Shown: positions 25,016-36,404 of the stretch, in pieces
How positions within the stretch are numbered: position 1 is the stretch's first letter
Layout: every line of letters begins with the position of its first letter
Origin: Dirofilaria immitis
Taxonomy: Eukaryota; Nematoda; Chromadorea; Rhabditida; Onchocercidae
DNA: 64,000 nucleotides
Direction: 5' to 3'
Assembly: GCA_024305405.1 (NCBI GenBank)
Contig: JAKNDB010000085.1
Span: 1,437,001-1,501,000 of the forward strand
The notes under the pieces: generated by a model
What the model saw: only the letters and a program-made list of their open reading frames with translations
What the model was told of the DNA's origin: nothing
Databases searched by the model: none
Program-made: the position numbers and the translations under genes

Positions 25016-25230
25016 TATGATATTCTTTTCCTTACTCTGGTTATTAAAATGGCTGAGATGTCGAACAAACTTTGCAGTTCAAATCTTTTTCGAAATTTTT
25101 GAGAAATTCGAATGTTTTTTTCGGCTTTTGCAATTGTTTCAAGAATATCCTTCTTTGTTTTGTTTCAAAAATTTCATTAAATTTGGTAAATTCAATTTAT
25201 TACATTTGATAAATCATAAATTTTAAAGTT
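25015..25230 (+). pseudogene. inverted, decayed copy of 22383-22682
   Basis: The plus strand gives LFLTLVIKMAEMSNKLCSSN and LFRNF followed by a stop, matching the minus-strand frame at 22383-22682 (LFLALVIKMTKMSNKPCSSN). A frameshift after FEKFE separates the remaining similarity. Confidence 0.5.
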
Positions 25231-25439
25231 AATAACATTGGAAGGGAACAAACAAGTATAATGTATTTGTGTTTAGCATAAACTATAGGAAATTAATAAA
25301 TTCTCTTCAAATTATTTCAACAACCATAGAGATTTTATCAATTTTTTTCTCATCGTTATTAGTTCATTTTTCGGCATGAAATTTCTTAGTAATTTTAAAC
25401 CGTTTTTCTTTTATTACATGCGTAAAGCGTTGATGAAAG

Positions 25440-25558
25440 GCTTTTTGTTGCTATAAAATATGCTTTCACATTATCTGTTTGACAGTATTCTGTTATATTC
25501 CAGGTAACTATACCGCTTAATCAAACTTCATGAAGAATTAAAAAGTGCGAATTGATAT
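25440..25558. repeat. direct repeat, unit 2
   Basis: Second copy of the 24900-25015 unit in the same orientation (TTGTTGCTATAAAATATGC through AATTAAAAAGTGCGAATTGA). Confidence 0.7.
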
Positions 25559-26012
25559 GAATCCGTTCATGGGAACTATAATATTAAAAGTTAAAGAAAC
25601 ACCTCACTTTCCAATAATTTTTTACCTTCTGGAAGTAAAGCAGTCAAGAAAAAGTGGAAAAAAAACAACAAAATTTGATTAAAATAGAAAAATGTAGTAA
25701 CTTATAATAAGTAATAATATTAAAAATAATAACAAATAACTGCTGTGAATAATAATGAATGATTGATTCATTAAATGGAAAGAGTTCAATCAATCTGTGA
25801 AGTAGCAAATAAATAATCAACAATATTAGAAATGATAAAAATAAAAATCACCGATGAAACAACGTGTATTTTGATGCTTAATTGTTACTGTGTTATTTAG
25901 TGTGAAATATTTTCATCTGTAATTTGAAATTTTCATCCAAACGAAAACTTTTATTGCGTGCTTGCAGAACATATGACTTTTATTTCGACGCGTTTCGAAC
26001 AACTCTACAATT

Positions 26013-26658
26013 TCATACCAAGATGCAATGATTTCTCTCTATGTGCTTCTTTAAACTCGAATGCATAGAAAAGTTTCCTCCGCACATCTTACAATTACAG
26101 CTTCTACCTCTATGAATAATTCTTATATGTCGTTTCAGACTGGATGAGCGAGAAAACATTTCCCGCATATCGTACAAGGGTATGGTTTCTCATTAGTATG
26201 AGTAGACATGTGCTGTTTCAAGCCGTGTTTTCTAGTGAAAACTTTTCCGCATATCCCGCAAAGAAACGATCGAGTGGGATTTTTCCCATTTGTCTTACAA
26301 TAATGGTATGGCTCACCATCAATGTGAGTTGTTATATGATATTTCAAACCGGATAGGTGAGTGAAACGATTCCCGCATTTCGCACAAAGATATAGCTTCT
26401 CACTGTTGTGCATCAGCATGTGACTTCTTAAATATTTAACCATTTTTCCGCATATCTCACATCGAATTTTCCTTATTCTAACAATACTCCTTTCCCATTT
26501 GAAATTATCTTTAATCGCTTCTTGATCTGATACGTTCCATAAATTCGCTGATTGTTCTTCATTCTTTTTAGCACTGATAATTTCAACGATTTTATTTCTT
26601 TCTCATTGTTTTTTTGCATCGATAAATCCAATGGCTCTGTTTGTTGCGGTTGTGCTCC
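26013..26658 (-). pseudogene. C2H2 zinc-finger protein, frameshifted
   Basis: Likely DNA-binding transcription factor. The minus strand holds five finger-like units: CEICGKMVKYLRSHMLMH (short spacing), YLCAKCGNRFTHLSGLKYH, FLCGICGKVFTRKHGLKQH, YPCTICGK...FSRSSSLKRHIR and CNCKMCGGNFSMHSSLKKH. Linkers are degenerate (THTNEKPYP). Near the N-terminus, in another frame, EPLDLSMQK matches the PxDLS motif that recruits the CtBP corepressor. Two one-base losses split the frame: one around 26600-26640 between PLDLS and the first finger, and one at 26159-26161 inside finger four (expected AAAATG, seen AAATG). The open central part alone spans 26135-26443. If the breaks are sequencing errors this is a normal five-finger repressor; otherwise it is a recent pseudogene. 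It has a decayed relative at 12060-12185. Confidence 0.72.
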
Positions 26659-26664
26659 CTCAAA

Positions 26665-27654
26665 TTATATAAGAATCACAGATTTGTACAGTTTTAAAAT
26701 TTGAAATATTATATTGCTCTCTTTTTTTTCAAAAAAAATTTCTGATGAACTTACGATAATTTGAATATTGCACATTTGGAAAAAGAGTATGATAAAGCAA
26801 ATGAAATTCATTCCTATAGGAATAATTTTACGTTGATTCTGAAAACTATTCAAATTTAACAGTAAATTAAAGTTCGTTGAAGAAATAATATCGCTTCCTA
26901 TTTGATGATTGTTTAGAGAAAGTTTTCTTGTAATGAATGATTTTTCAAAATTATTAATATTCAAAAATTAATGATTCCGCATTCATGGCTAATAAAGGAC
27001 GCATGCTTTCTCAAATCATAAATATGGCAAATTCATTCTAACTGAGGTTGCTGCAAATATTGTAACGCGAAGTTTTTATGGTTAAAAAGAAGTAATTATT
27101 CTTGCACTGAAAGAAACAAATCGAAAGATTTCTTTCGAATTGGTGGAAAAAAGAAACGCTTATTTATACACTTATCATAAACTTTCAAAATCTCTTATAA
27201 TACAATATTCTAAGAAGTGGTTAACATTCTACAACAAAGCATATTGCAAAATGAAATGGTAAGAGAGAATTTGACGATGAAACTAAATGCTATCACTGTT
27301 AACTATATGAGTTCCTGAACAATCGTACTTATAAATGCTTTTGGGATGGGAGTGGCAATCTATCTACGTGTAATAAAAATGGCAATCCACGTGTAATAAT
27401 GAAGCGAGGAGATTATTCGGTCAATATTTAGCACTAATGTTTAATCCTTCATGTCAGAAAAATTTATTTAAATTACCATATTGCATTGTTCAAAATAATT
27501 TATGCAAAGCAGTTATACATTTTTCCTGTAATTTCACTTCAGATTTTATTTATGCTTTTTTTTTGACAGAAAAACATTAAATGGATATATTTTTTGCAAT
27601 TGATATTATTAATTTTTGTATGCTGAAATGATTTCATTAATTGTTCAATATACA
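26665..27654. other. spacer DNA before right arm, no gene seen
   Basis: AT-rich, with a minus-strand frame at 26665-26964 that is low-complexity and not convincing. The right palindrome arm begins at about 27655. Confidence 0.4.
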
Positions 27655-28444
27655 TTAGTTTACTCTTTTGCAGTAAAATGTTTGTTTACATTTCATTAAT
27701 AATATTATTACTCAAGTGAATTCCTACTTGAAAATGTTACTAATTGGGATTAATTTGCGAATAAAACCTTTTCTGAATTTTATGGCATTATTGTTAGATG
27801 AAAAGAAAAAATGAAATGAATAAATTCAGCAATTCTTCCTTATCAATACTTTTGCGTTAGAATAAATTTGAATTAAAAATTTGCATCACGTTTTCAACTG
27901 CTTTAAAATATATTTCAGTTTAAAATATAATTATATTATTTTAAATTGTCAAATTGCTGATTAGACGTTTCAACTAAACGTTCTAATGTGTGTTTTTATA
28001 ATTATTTTTAATGCATTATTCATCGGTCGCTTTTGTAAAAGAAATAATTTATCAGTTTTTGATTTCATTTTTGAAAATTTGTAAATTTTTTGAAAAAATT
28101 TTATAAAACATAAGACTTTCTTTCAGCAAAAAAAAGTTAAACAATGAATTAAGTATTTCAAATAAATGAATTGAGTAATATGCATTGTATATTGATGTTA
28201 ACAGTTTTTTAATCAATAATTAATTATGATATCGTAATTAAAGATTATATTAATAAATTCACAAATACCAATAATCGATGATTAACTTAGAATAATAATA
28301 ATAATGGATAATATCAACAAGTTAGACAATATTAATTAGTCACGAATAAAGACGATAAAAATATTATGATAATAACAATATGAATTCTAATTTTTAACTT
28401 ATATAATATAACATTTATTGTTGAAAATATCATTTAATGTTGTG

Positions 28445-28657
28445 ATGTATCCATTTGATCAAATAAGTGAACGTATCTATTCAAAACCATCAGAATCTGC
28501 TATACCGCGTCTTGTTGTTATTGATGGTTGTAATATTGCACGTAGTTCATGTGGAATAGATCGGGAGTAAGTTTAATAATGAAGATGACAAAATGTATAA
28601 TAAAATAATTTGAATAACAATAATTGAAATAATATTTTTATAAATTTTGTTAATTAA

Positions 28658-28717
<60 letters not shown>

Positions 28718-30694
28718 TATTATTATTATTATTAATTTTCGCTTATAATCTATAATAGAATTGTGTAATTTTATTATAATATTAGATATTGCATTTCTAT
28801 TCTTTTTTATTTTTGAATATAATTTACTCCGTTCGTTAATAAATTTTCGGAAATGTTAATTGTGCTGGTTTAATGGCAATTATACGATTTTTGTTAATTC
28901 GAGATTTGGATGTTGTCGCATTTTTACCAGTAATTTACAATAATAATTATAATTTTAATACAACCAATGCACAAGTTTTACCGGTTTGCATTGTTTGATA
29001 ATTACATTATTTTTAGTCACAAATATTAAGTTAATCAATTCATTATCATTTATTTATACTTAAAGAATAAAATTAAGCCATTATGAAATATTTGATGGTA
29101 TAACTAACTAATCAAGAAGAAGTTAATATTTGAATATATTTTTAAATTTAAAACAATTGAAATTTTTTTAGCAATATAATATTTCGATAATGCATATTAT
29201 AGATGATATAGGCTAGCCTGTTTGATATTATTACAAAAAAATTTAATCGAATATTATTTTAAAAGACACAGGAATAACGATACATATTTATTTAAGAATC
29301 AAAGATTAATTATAGTAAAGTTGAAGAGCTAAATGAAATTACGAACGAATTTATTAATGATTAAATGAATGATTAATAGAAGTTGCAAAGTTTGGATGTG
29401 CTAACATTTACGCCAGCACGTACTGCACGTGCTGGTCGACCGGCATTTATCAATTACGATGATTTATATGTACTGGAATTTGCTAAACGTCACGGTGGTA
29501 GCATATTATCCGGTGATCGATTTGAAGATATAGCTAAAGAACATTCTTACAAGTTTTTTGCTTTCTTTTTTAATATTTATTATTCTAACTTATGTTTTAT
29601 TCCAAAAGTAAATATAATAAAATCAACCGGTAATATCAGAAAAATTGCATTTAAAAATTTTTTTTTCCGTCAAAGCATTTATGTCATATTTAGTAAAAGA
29701 AAAAAAATATTTTATAATAATTTGTAATAAATCAAACAAAATATTTTCTCTTAGGTTAAAGGTCATGAAAAAATAAAATAATTATGCATGAAATAAGCAT
29801 AAGAATTAAATTTTGTTACTTTTTTTTTAGAGATTTTCGTCGAATAATTAAGGAACGTCGAATTGACGTCATTTTTCGCCCATTAAGCAGCGATTTCGTT
29901 TATTACGGACGTGATCGTTTCTTTCGTTTTCTTCCCGAACTTTATGTTTTACGTGCGTTTGGCGCAATATTTAAAAATTCTAACTACTAATATAATAAAG
30001 AAAGTTATATTTATGATAATGAAATATTTTAATTTTTATTAGAAAAAATTTCGATAAATTAGCAGAATAATCAATGAAAATAGATTGCATTATTATTATT
30101 ATTATTGTTTAAGTAATACCTAAATTAAAATGAATGTTATGTTTAGATGAACGTTATATTTAGATGATAATAATGATCCTTGTCCTGCAGAAGAACGTAT
30201 CCAACAGCGCTTATATTGTCTTCCAAATGATAAAGATTATAGCAAGGTTTTTCTGATAGTATATTTGTCATAATTCTATTACATCATAAGTATTATAATC
30301 AGGTTTAACAAACGAAGAAGATATAAATAAAAAATATCAGAATAAATTATATGAGACATTAATATTTTAAATAAATCTTATTCTTAAATAATTATTGAAT
30401 CAATAATTTAATCAATCCTAATTGTTACTCTCGATTATCATTTGAGTCAATCCATTGTCATTGCTCAATTACGAGGTTGAGTAATTATATTAGATATCTT
30501 AATTTCAATTTCATTTAAAAATGATACATTATATTGAAAATTAATTAATCCACTCCTGACGAATATCTAATTATTAAAGTATTATCGTATTTTAGGTGAT
30601 TAGTCGTAGAGAACTTTGGACAATGGAACGTCGTGATGAAATTATTTGCACAATTGATGGATTATTTGATGAAATTGTCATAAAAATTGCCTAA
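28445..30694 (+). CDS. NYN-domain ribonuclease, RDE-8/Regnase-like (right copy)
   Basis: Exons: 28445-28566, 28851-28983, 29380-29552, 29831-29952, 30164-30246 and 30596-30694 (TAA); all phases agree and give 243 residues. Residues about 24-200 form the Zc3h12a-type NYN nuclease domain: VVIDGCNIA, then NVNCAGLMAIIRFLLIRDLD, VVAFLPVIY, TFTPARTARAGRPAFINYDD, RHGGSILSGDRFEDIAKEH and the VYYGRDRFFRF block. Four acidic residues expected for metal binding are kept. The fourth donor is GTGCGT; without that splice exon 4 runs to a stop at 29988-29990. The exon 2 acceptor is TTTTCGG (28844-28850), not TTTTCAG, in both copies. The start is the first in-frame ATG, with a stop not far upstream; a further 5' exon cannot be excluded. 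Probable role: RNA cleavage, possibly in small-RNA pathways (inference from family). Confidence 0.84.
28659..28734. repeat. (TTA)n microsatellite, right arm
   Basis: Mirror of the 16580-16655 run. The two are the same length within a few bases, unusual for an unstable microsatellite unless the duplication is very young or the arms convert each other. Confidence 0.95.
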
Positions 30695-31699
30695 TACCAA
30701 AAATTATACCAATTCAGACTTCATGCTCAAAAGTAAAATGTGAAATAAATAGTTAATAGTGATGAATTTTGCATAATTAGAAATAAAAGAAAAAAACTTT
30801 CGCTTTATAACTGAATAATTATATTTTTATGTTTTTAATAATCAATATAAATGTGTAATAATTTCTTCTTTGTAGTATTTCAGTTTAAATTATTAAATAC
30901 TATACGTATTATGCATATCGTGATTAAAATTGGATGTTTGATATATGATCGAAAAAAAAATTAACGTTACCAATAATTATTTAGCAGATTGAAAAAATTT
31001 GGAAATTTTATACTTTAGAATTTTTGAACTATCAAAAATATATATCCTTTTTCAAGTTACATAATTAATCAGTAATCAATTAATTATTATTATATTATTG
31101 GAAGATCAAGAATTGATTTAAGAAATCAATTAATGATTTCGTTGGTGTGAAATGTACATCTCATTGTAAGGTAACACATACTGAAGAATTGACAAAACGA
31201 TGGTTATCGCCGCCAGCTTCATGTAAATTATTACCTTCAATTTCTTGCCTTATCGATCTTCTTCTTGATTTTGATAATAATTAATTTTGGTTTTAACGAT
31301 TAATTTCTAAAGCATAAATTTAACAGGTCAACAATTATTTTCTTTTCTTTATCATTTTACACTTTTTCCGAGTTGAATGATATAATAATGATGACTATTA
31401 TTTATTCTTTTTCAATCATATCAATGTATCATTATTTTCTGGAAAATATTCCAATTAAGTATTCCTATTTAATAATAGTAATGGTTTTAATTAATAGTAG
31501 TAATGAAAATTTTAATATTAATTAGGCTAATAATTCACGTAATTTTAAAAATACAATATTTTATCAATACAAATTGAATAACTCTTCGGTTAATTGCAAA
31601 TTTTGTAGCAGTGACAACAAGAGAAAAAAGAAAAAAACAACGAAAATCACAAATGATGGAAACTTCTATGAACTACAATGAGGTTTAGTTATTACTGAT

Positions 31700-32985
31700 A
31701 TTGTTTTATCCAAATGAGTTTCTACAATCGCAAGTACATCTTCTATTGTACCCTTTGATACAATGTGCAATAATTAATAATTAAGCACATTTTGAATATT
31801 TTGAATTTGAAGCAAACAATTTTTTTTAAATAAACGCTTTGTAGAACTGCATAACATTGTTCATTTATTCTACTTGGAGTTTTAAATGTTCATACCCAAA
31901 ATATTCTAAAAAATAAATTAAATGAGAAAAAATTTTTTGATGAACCAGAATAATTGCTGGTTCGCTATTATTTTTTCTCAAATAATCATAAATCAGATTA
32001 AAAGTCAAATAATATTTTATATAATTTTAAATTCTTAATTAACACCCTTCCTTCGAAATTTTCAATATCTAGAATGAAGATAATTTCTTTTATAAGCTAT
32101 CAATAATTCACGAAAATTTGAAAAAAACTTTAAAGTATCATAATATAAAAATGATTAGTCTTAAAAATCTTTTTTAATTAATTTTTTTCTACCTTTTATA
32201 TTCAAACGTTTTACTATTATTTGCATTTATCATATTACTAACAATATATTGAGAAAGCTTATTTGCTTTCCATATTTACTAAATAATTTACAGAAAAAAT
32301 TTCCAATGTAATGGTTTCAGTCTAAAAGGGTCAAATTTCAATAATTTTGTTGCAGGAAATTGAAGATCATTCAAATTATTGTTCAAAGGATTAGCATATC
32401 GATGATCAGAAATATCATTGAATCATATTCTTTAACCTTGTTGAAAGGCAAGCAATATACAAATGATTGCTTTATTCTTCGTCTTCTGTTTATTCTTTTA
32501 ATTAGTAACTATGAAAATTTACCTTAACAAGCTTTCTTTTACAATCATAATAGTCGACTACAGGAGTATTAACAATTTCATATGTTTCCAATCATTTTTG
32601 AATTATTTGATTATATGAGCTGCCATTAAATTAACCTCTATAAAATCTTTCCTTAAATATGTAAAAAAATCAACTTGATAAAATATCTAAAAGATTCCAT
32701 GCATAATCACCAGATATTTATATATTTATAATATGTATGTCAAATTTGATTCTGATAATATCTGATGACCTTATTTTTGTCGATTCACACAGCGATCATA
32801 GAACGTTTTTTGATCAGCTTCAAAATATATAACCAAATCAGGTGAATGAACCTATAAATTAAGCATTTAATATCACATTTAAATACTCAGACAATTATAA
32901 TATTAAATAATAGCTTTATGAATATAAAATCATCAAATTTCTTGTTCAAATTGTTCACCTTGAATAATTTCACGCGGATATTTTA
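31700..32985 (-). pseudogene. adenylate kinase 3' fragment (right arm)
   Basis: Mirror of the left-arm remnant but longer: last exon at about 31700-31768, GSSE exon at about 32521-32640 (with an extra insertion after GCTGCC), and then, outside the arm, the VHSPDLVIYFEADQK exon at about 32770-32851 and a piece of the EQFEQE exon at about 32938-32985. In the third of these the A-run is one base longer than in the spacer gene, so DQKTFYDRCVNRQ reads in frame. The match ends abruptly at about 32985, where an unrelated repeat begins. Stops and a lost acceptor make it non-functional. Confidence 0.82.
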
Positions 32986-32989
32986 AGAA

Positions 32990-33135
32990 AATGGCTTATT
33001 CTTCGCTGCAATAAAGTGCTAAAAAACCATTTAAAAATTGAATTTTCAAATTCTAACGTCTCCTTGATAAATCGGTATCAAATTTATGACGGGAAAAATA
33101 TTCCAAAATAAAATATGAGAGAGAAAATTAATGTT
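32990..33135. repeat. copy of 24025-24140 at the arm junction
   Basis: Directly abuts the truncated adenylate kinase fragment at about 32985 and matches the spacer segment at 24025-24140 in the same orientation. Confidence 0.8.
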
Positions 33136-33566
33136 GCGAAAGTTTTTCTTGCGGTTGACAAACACAGAAGAAATTGAAATTTTTTTATTAGAAACAGTTT
33201 GGTATTAGGCGAAATGCGTTACAATACGGTTGAATTTGAGAAGTATATTTAACAACCAACAAGTGATGATTTTTAAATAGAAAAGCAAACCCATTGTCCA
33301 TGTGATTGATTATATAGGGTGATAAAAAAGGGGCGTGATGAGAAAAAATTGGATTGGAAAGATCTGTAAATGGATTAGATGTTTTAAAAGGGACGAATGA
33401 TGAATAATGTGGGAAATGATATTGGGTGAATGATGAATAAGAAACATTTAGATAAATGTTTTGATTAGTGTGAGAAACAGAAAATCGTTGATGGCTTAAT
33501 TATTTGTTACAAACAATGTATTTTTTGGAATTTTATAAATTTGAATTAATTTCTCTCGGTTTCCCG
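33136..33566. other. non-coding
   Basis: I see no gene here. Sequence is less AT-extreme than its surroundings, with G-rich short words. Confidence 0.4.
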
Positions 33567-34679
33567 ACATATATTTATGATTAGACGGATCATAATCCAT
33601 ATCTATGATTAGAGATGTATATACGGACCATAATCCATATCTATGATTAGACAAATATATACGAATCATAATCCATATCTATGATAAGAGATATACGGAT
33701 CGTAATCCATATCTATGATTAGACGAGTCATAATCCATATCTATGATGAGACAAATATATACGACAAAATCATCGTATATATCTGTGATTAGACAAATAT
33801 ATACGACAAAATCATCGTATATGTCTATGATTAGACGGGTCATAATCCATATCTATAATTAGAGAAATATATACGAATCATAATCCATATCTATGATTAG
33901 GAAATATATACGAATCATAAACCATATCTATGATTAGACAAATATATACGACAAAATCATCGTATATGTCTATGAATAGACGGGTCATAATCAATATCAA
34001 TGATAAGAGAAATATATGACAAATTCATCGTATATATCTATGATTAGACGGCTCATAATCCATACCTATGATTAGACAAATATATACGAATCATAATCCA
34101 TATCTATGATTAGACAAATATATAAGAATCATAATCCATATCTATGATTAGACGAGTCATAATCCATATCTATGATGAGACAAATATATACGAATCATAA
34201 TCCATATCTATGATAAGAGAAATATATACGACAAAATTATCGTATATGTCTATGATTAGACGGGTCATAATCCATATCTATGATTAGACAAATATATACG
34301 AATCATAACCATATCTATGATTAGAAAAATATATACGAATCATAATCCATATCTATGATAAGAGAAATATATACGGATCGTAATCCATATCTATGATTAG
34401 ACGAGTCATAATCCATATCTATGATGAGACAAATATATACGACAAAATCATCGTATATATCTGTGATTAGACAAATATATACGACAAAATCATCGTATAT
34501 GTCTATGATTGGACAGGTCATAATCCATATCTATAATTAGAGAAATATATACGAATCATAATCCATATCTATGATTAGACAAATATATACGACAAAATCA
34601 TCGTATATGTCTATGATTAGACAGATCATAATCAATATCAATGATAAGAGAAATATATACGACAAAATCATCATATATA
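33567..34679. repeat. 38-bp-type minisatellite, array 1
   Basis: About 1.1 kb of degenerate tandem units built on CATATCTATGATTAGAC, AAATATATACGA and either ATCATAATC or CAAAATCATCGTATATG. Unit length is about 38 bases, with variants of about 36-45. It reads in the opposite orientation to array 2. Confidence 0.95.
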
Positions 34680-36145
34680 AAAACAGTAAATACAATACAT
34701 CCATACATAGTTTCATCTCCTTCCGCAAGAAATTTTCCCATCAGTTAGTTTAAAAGCTAAAATGCCACAACTTTCAATATTAATTGATTTTATATTTCAG
34801 ATTATTTTTATCGTAACTCTTTTATCAATTAAATTTCATGAATTGTCAATTTCAATATAGTAATATAGCGTGATAGCTTATTTATTTGAAAAATAAAAGA
34901 AAATTCGCTCAAGATTTAAATTTAAATGCGTAAAATAAAATAAATTAAATGCAAGTCGTCCATGCAAATTATATTCTAAATATTTAAAGAGTAAATCTGT
35001 TAATTTAATTACGTTGAATATATATTATGTGATAACTAATAATGATAGTTATTTCTCAGAAAGAAGATAAGTGTCAGATGTGCAATTGATTTAACGACAT
35101 TGAGATAAAAAAATATTAATTTTGAACTCATTGCTGCTAAAATTATAACGGACGTCAACCCCCAAATCCTAAAGACAACTGAAATAGCCATTATCCCACA
35201 CTTCCAAACTTCATCCATTTTCTGCTATGAAATCCGAACTTGATTTTTTATAATCGCAACGCGTTTTCAAACCCAAATTTTTAAAATTTGGCAAATCAAC
35301 ACTTTACCTACAATAGTAGTGCTTCTCGCCATAGGAGTAAGGAGATTGGAATGAAGAAATGAGATAATGTTAAGTATATATATATTTCAGCTACACTTCT
35401 AATCCTTTCGCTTCCTTTTTTTAAAAACTATTTCTTGAAATACGTCTTATTATTTTTATCTTGTAAATCTTATTCCATAATATTTCTTTATTTTTATCCC
35501 CATTTTTTCATTATTTTTACATCTCGAAATATTCCTCTTGTTGTCTGGACTAATATAATGCTGAAATTGAGACGCTAATCTGGCAATTATTGATTGCATT
35601 CATTCTTGTTCACAGGAGTGATCTAATCGTAGCAAACTCATTTCAATTTCAGTATTTGGGATTTAATACGGTAATTTGATGTAATGGTTATATTTGAATA
35701 TAAGTATTGGGATATTTAAACGAAAATTTTAAATGGTTAAAACTACTTAGTACTTGTTACTTAACTATATAAATACATTATGTTTTCTCCCATCAATATT
35801 ATCATTATATTATCAATACTCAGTGATTGTTAAAGTTGCTTAGCTTATTGCTGTTGAATTTTTGTGTTGAATTTAAATATTTAAGCAAATAGTTAAATCA
35901 TTTATTTTTATCTGTCATCTAATTGAAATGTTTATCGAATAAAATTATCATTTAATGACTTATTCAATGAAAAAGAAGCAGTAAAAACGTTGAGATTTAT
36001 AAGTTACATTTATATGTTTCAATCTGTCCATTATGTCAACATTTTTAACTTTGTGATTTTTTGTCACGCTTTTTTTTGCCATGAAATCGTAGATTTCGAT
36101 GATTAAATTTAACATTATTACTGAACAGTGAAATTTATTCTTCAG
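34680..36145. other. non-coding between array 1 and YEATS exon
   Basis: No confident gene. A minus-strand stretch at 35036-35218 (MDEVWKCGIMAISVVFRIWG) follows a possible acceptor, but it has no recognisable domain. Confidence 0.4.
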
Positions 36146-36203
36146 CCGGCACACATGGATTAATGAAAGATCAATACTATCTTAATGATTTATCGTATTT
36201 TTG

Positions 36204-36404
36204 ATGGAACGAGTAAAAGAGAAGATATTTACCCGACCGATTGTCTACGGTAATACTGCCCATTATCTGGGTAAAAGCGAGAAGAAGATGGGCATACTCA
36301 TGAATGGACAGTATTCGTAAAACCTTATTACAATGAAGATCCATCGAAGTATATCCGAAAAGTCCAATTCAAACTGCATGATTCATACACTAATGCAACA
36401 CGAA
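36204..36404 (+). pseudogene. YEATS-domain gene (YEATS4/GAS41, gfl-1-like), 5' fragment
   Basis: YEATS proteins read acylated histone tails; GAS41/GFL-1 is a subunit of chromatin-modifying complexes. ATG at 36204 opens MERVKEKIFTRPIVYGNTAH and YLGK; after a one-base loss in the A-run 36273-36276 the next frame continues [20 protein letters not shown] and [20 protein letters not shown]. This matches the first half of the YEATS fold, including the HTHEWTV strand and the FKLHDSY motif whose His/Ser line the acyl-lysine pocket. A GTAATA donor follows at 36405. The next conserved part (PPYEVTETGWGEF type) is not found before the coq-3 gene, so the gene is truncated here. A possible leader acceptor (TTCTTCAG) sits near 36139-36146. 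Confidence 0.8.

Larger units (their letters stand above)
27655..32733. repeat. right arm of large inverted repeat
   Basis: Reverse complement of 12591-17660 with only scattered differences. The spacer between the arms is about 9,990 bases. Beyond the outer edge, sequence continues with similarity to the spacer adenylate kinase region (18358-18680) to about 32985. The left side has no such extension, so the arms were excised from a longer ancestral segment with different end points. Confidence 0.93.

Noticed and set aside
33567..34679. Possible CRISPR-like array because of regular repeats
   Set aside because: Units are degenerate, contiguous and lack unique spacers; the context is eukaryotic.
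34321..34753. Several frames with repeated [11 protein letters not shown] units
   Set aside because: Translations of the 38-bp minisatellite; the repeated peptide follows from the tandem DNA.
35036..35218. Minus-strand frame MDEVWKCGIMAISVVFRIWG
   Set aside because: Follows a possible acceptor, but no family, no continuing exon and no conservation argument.
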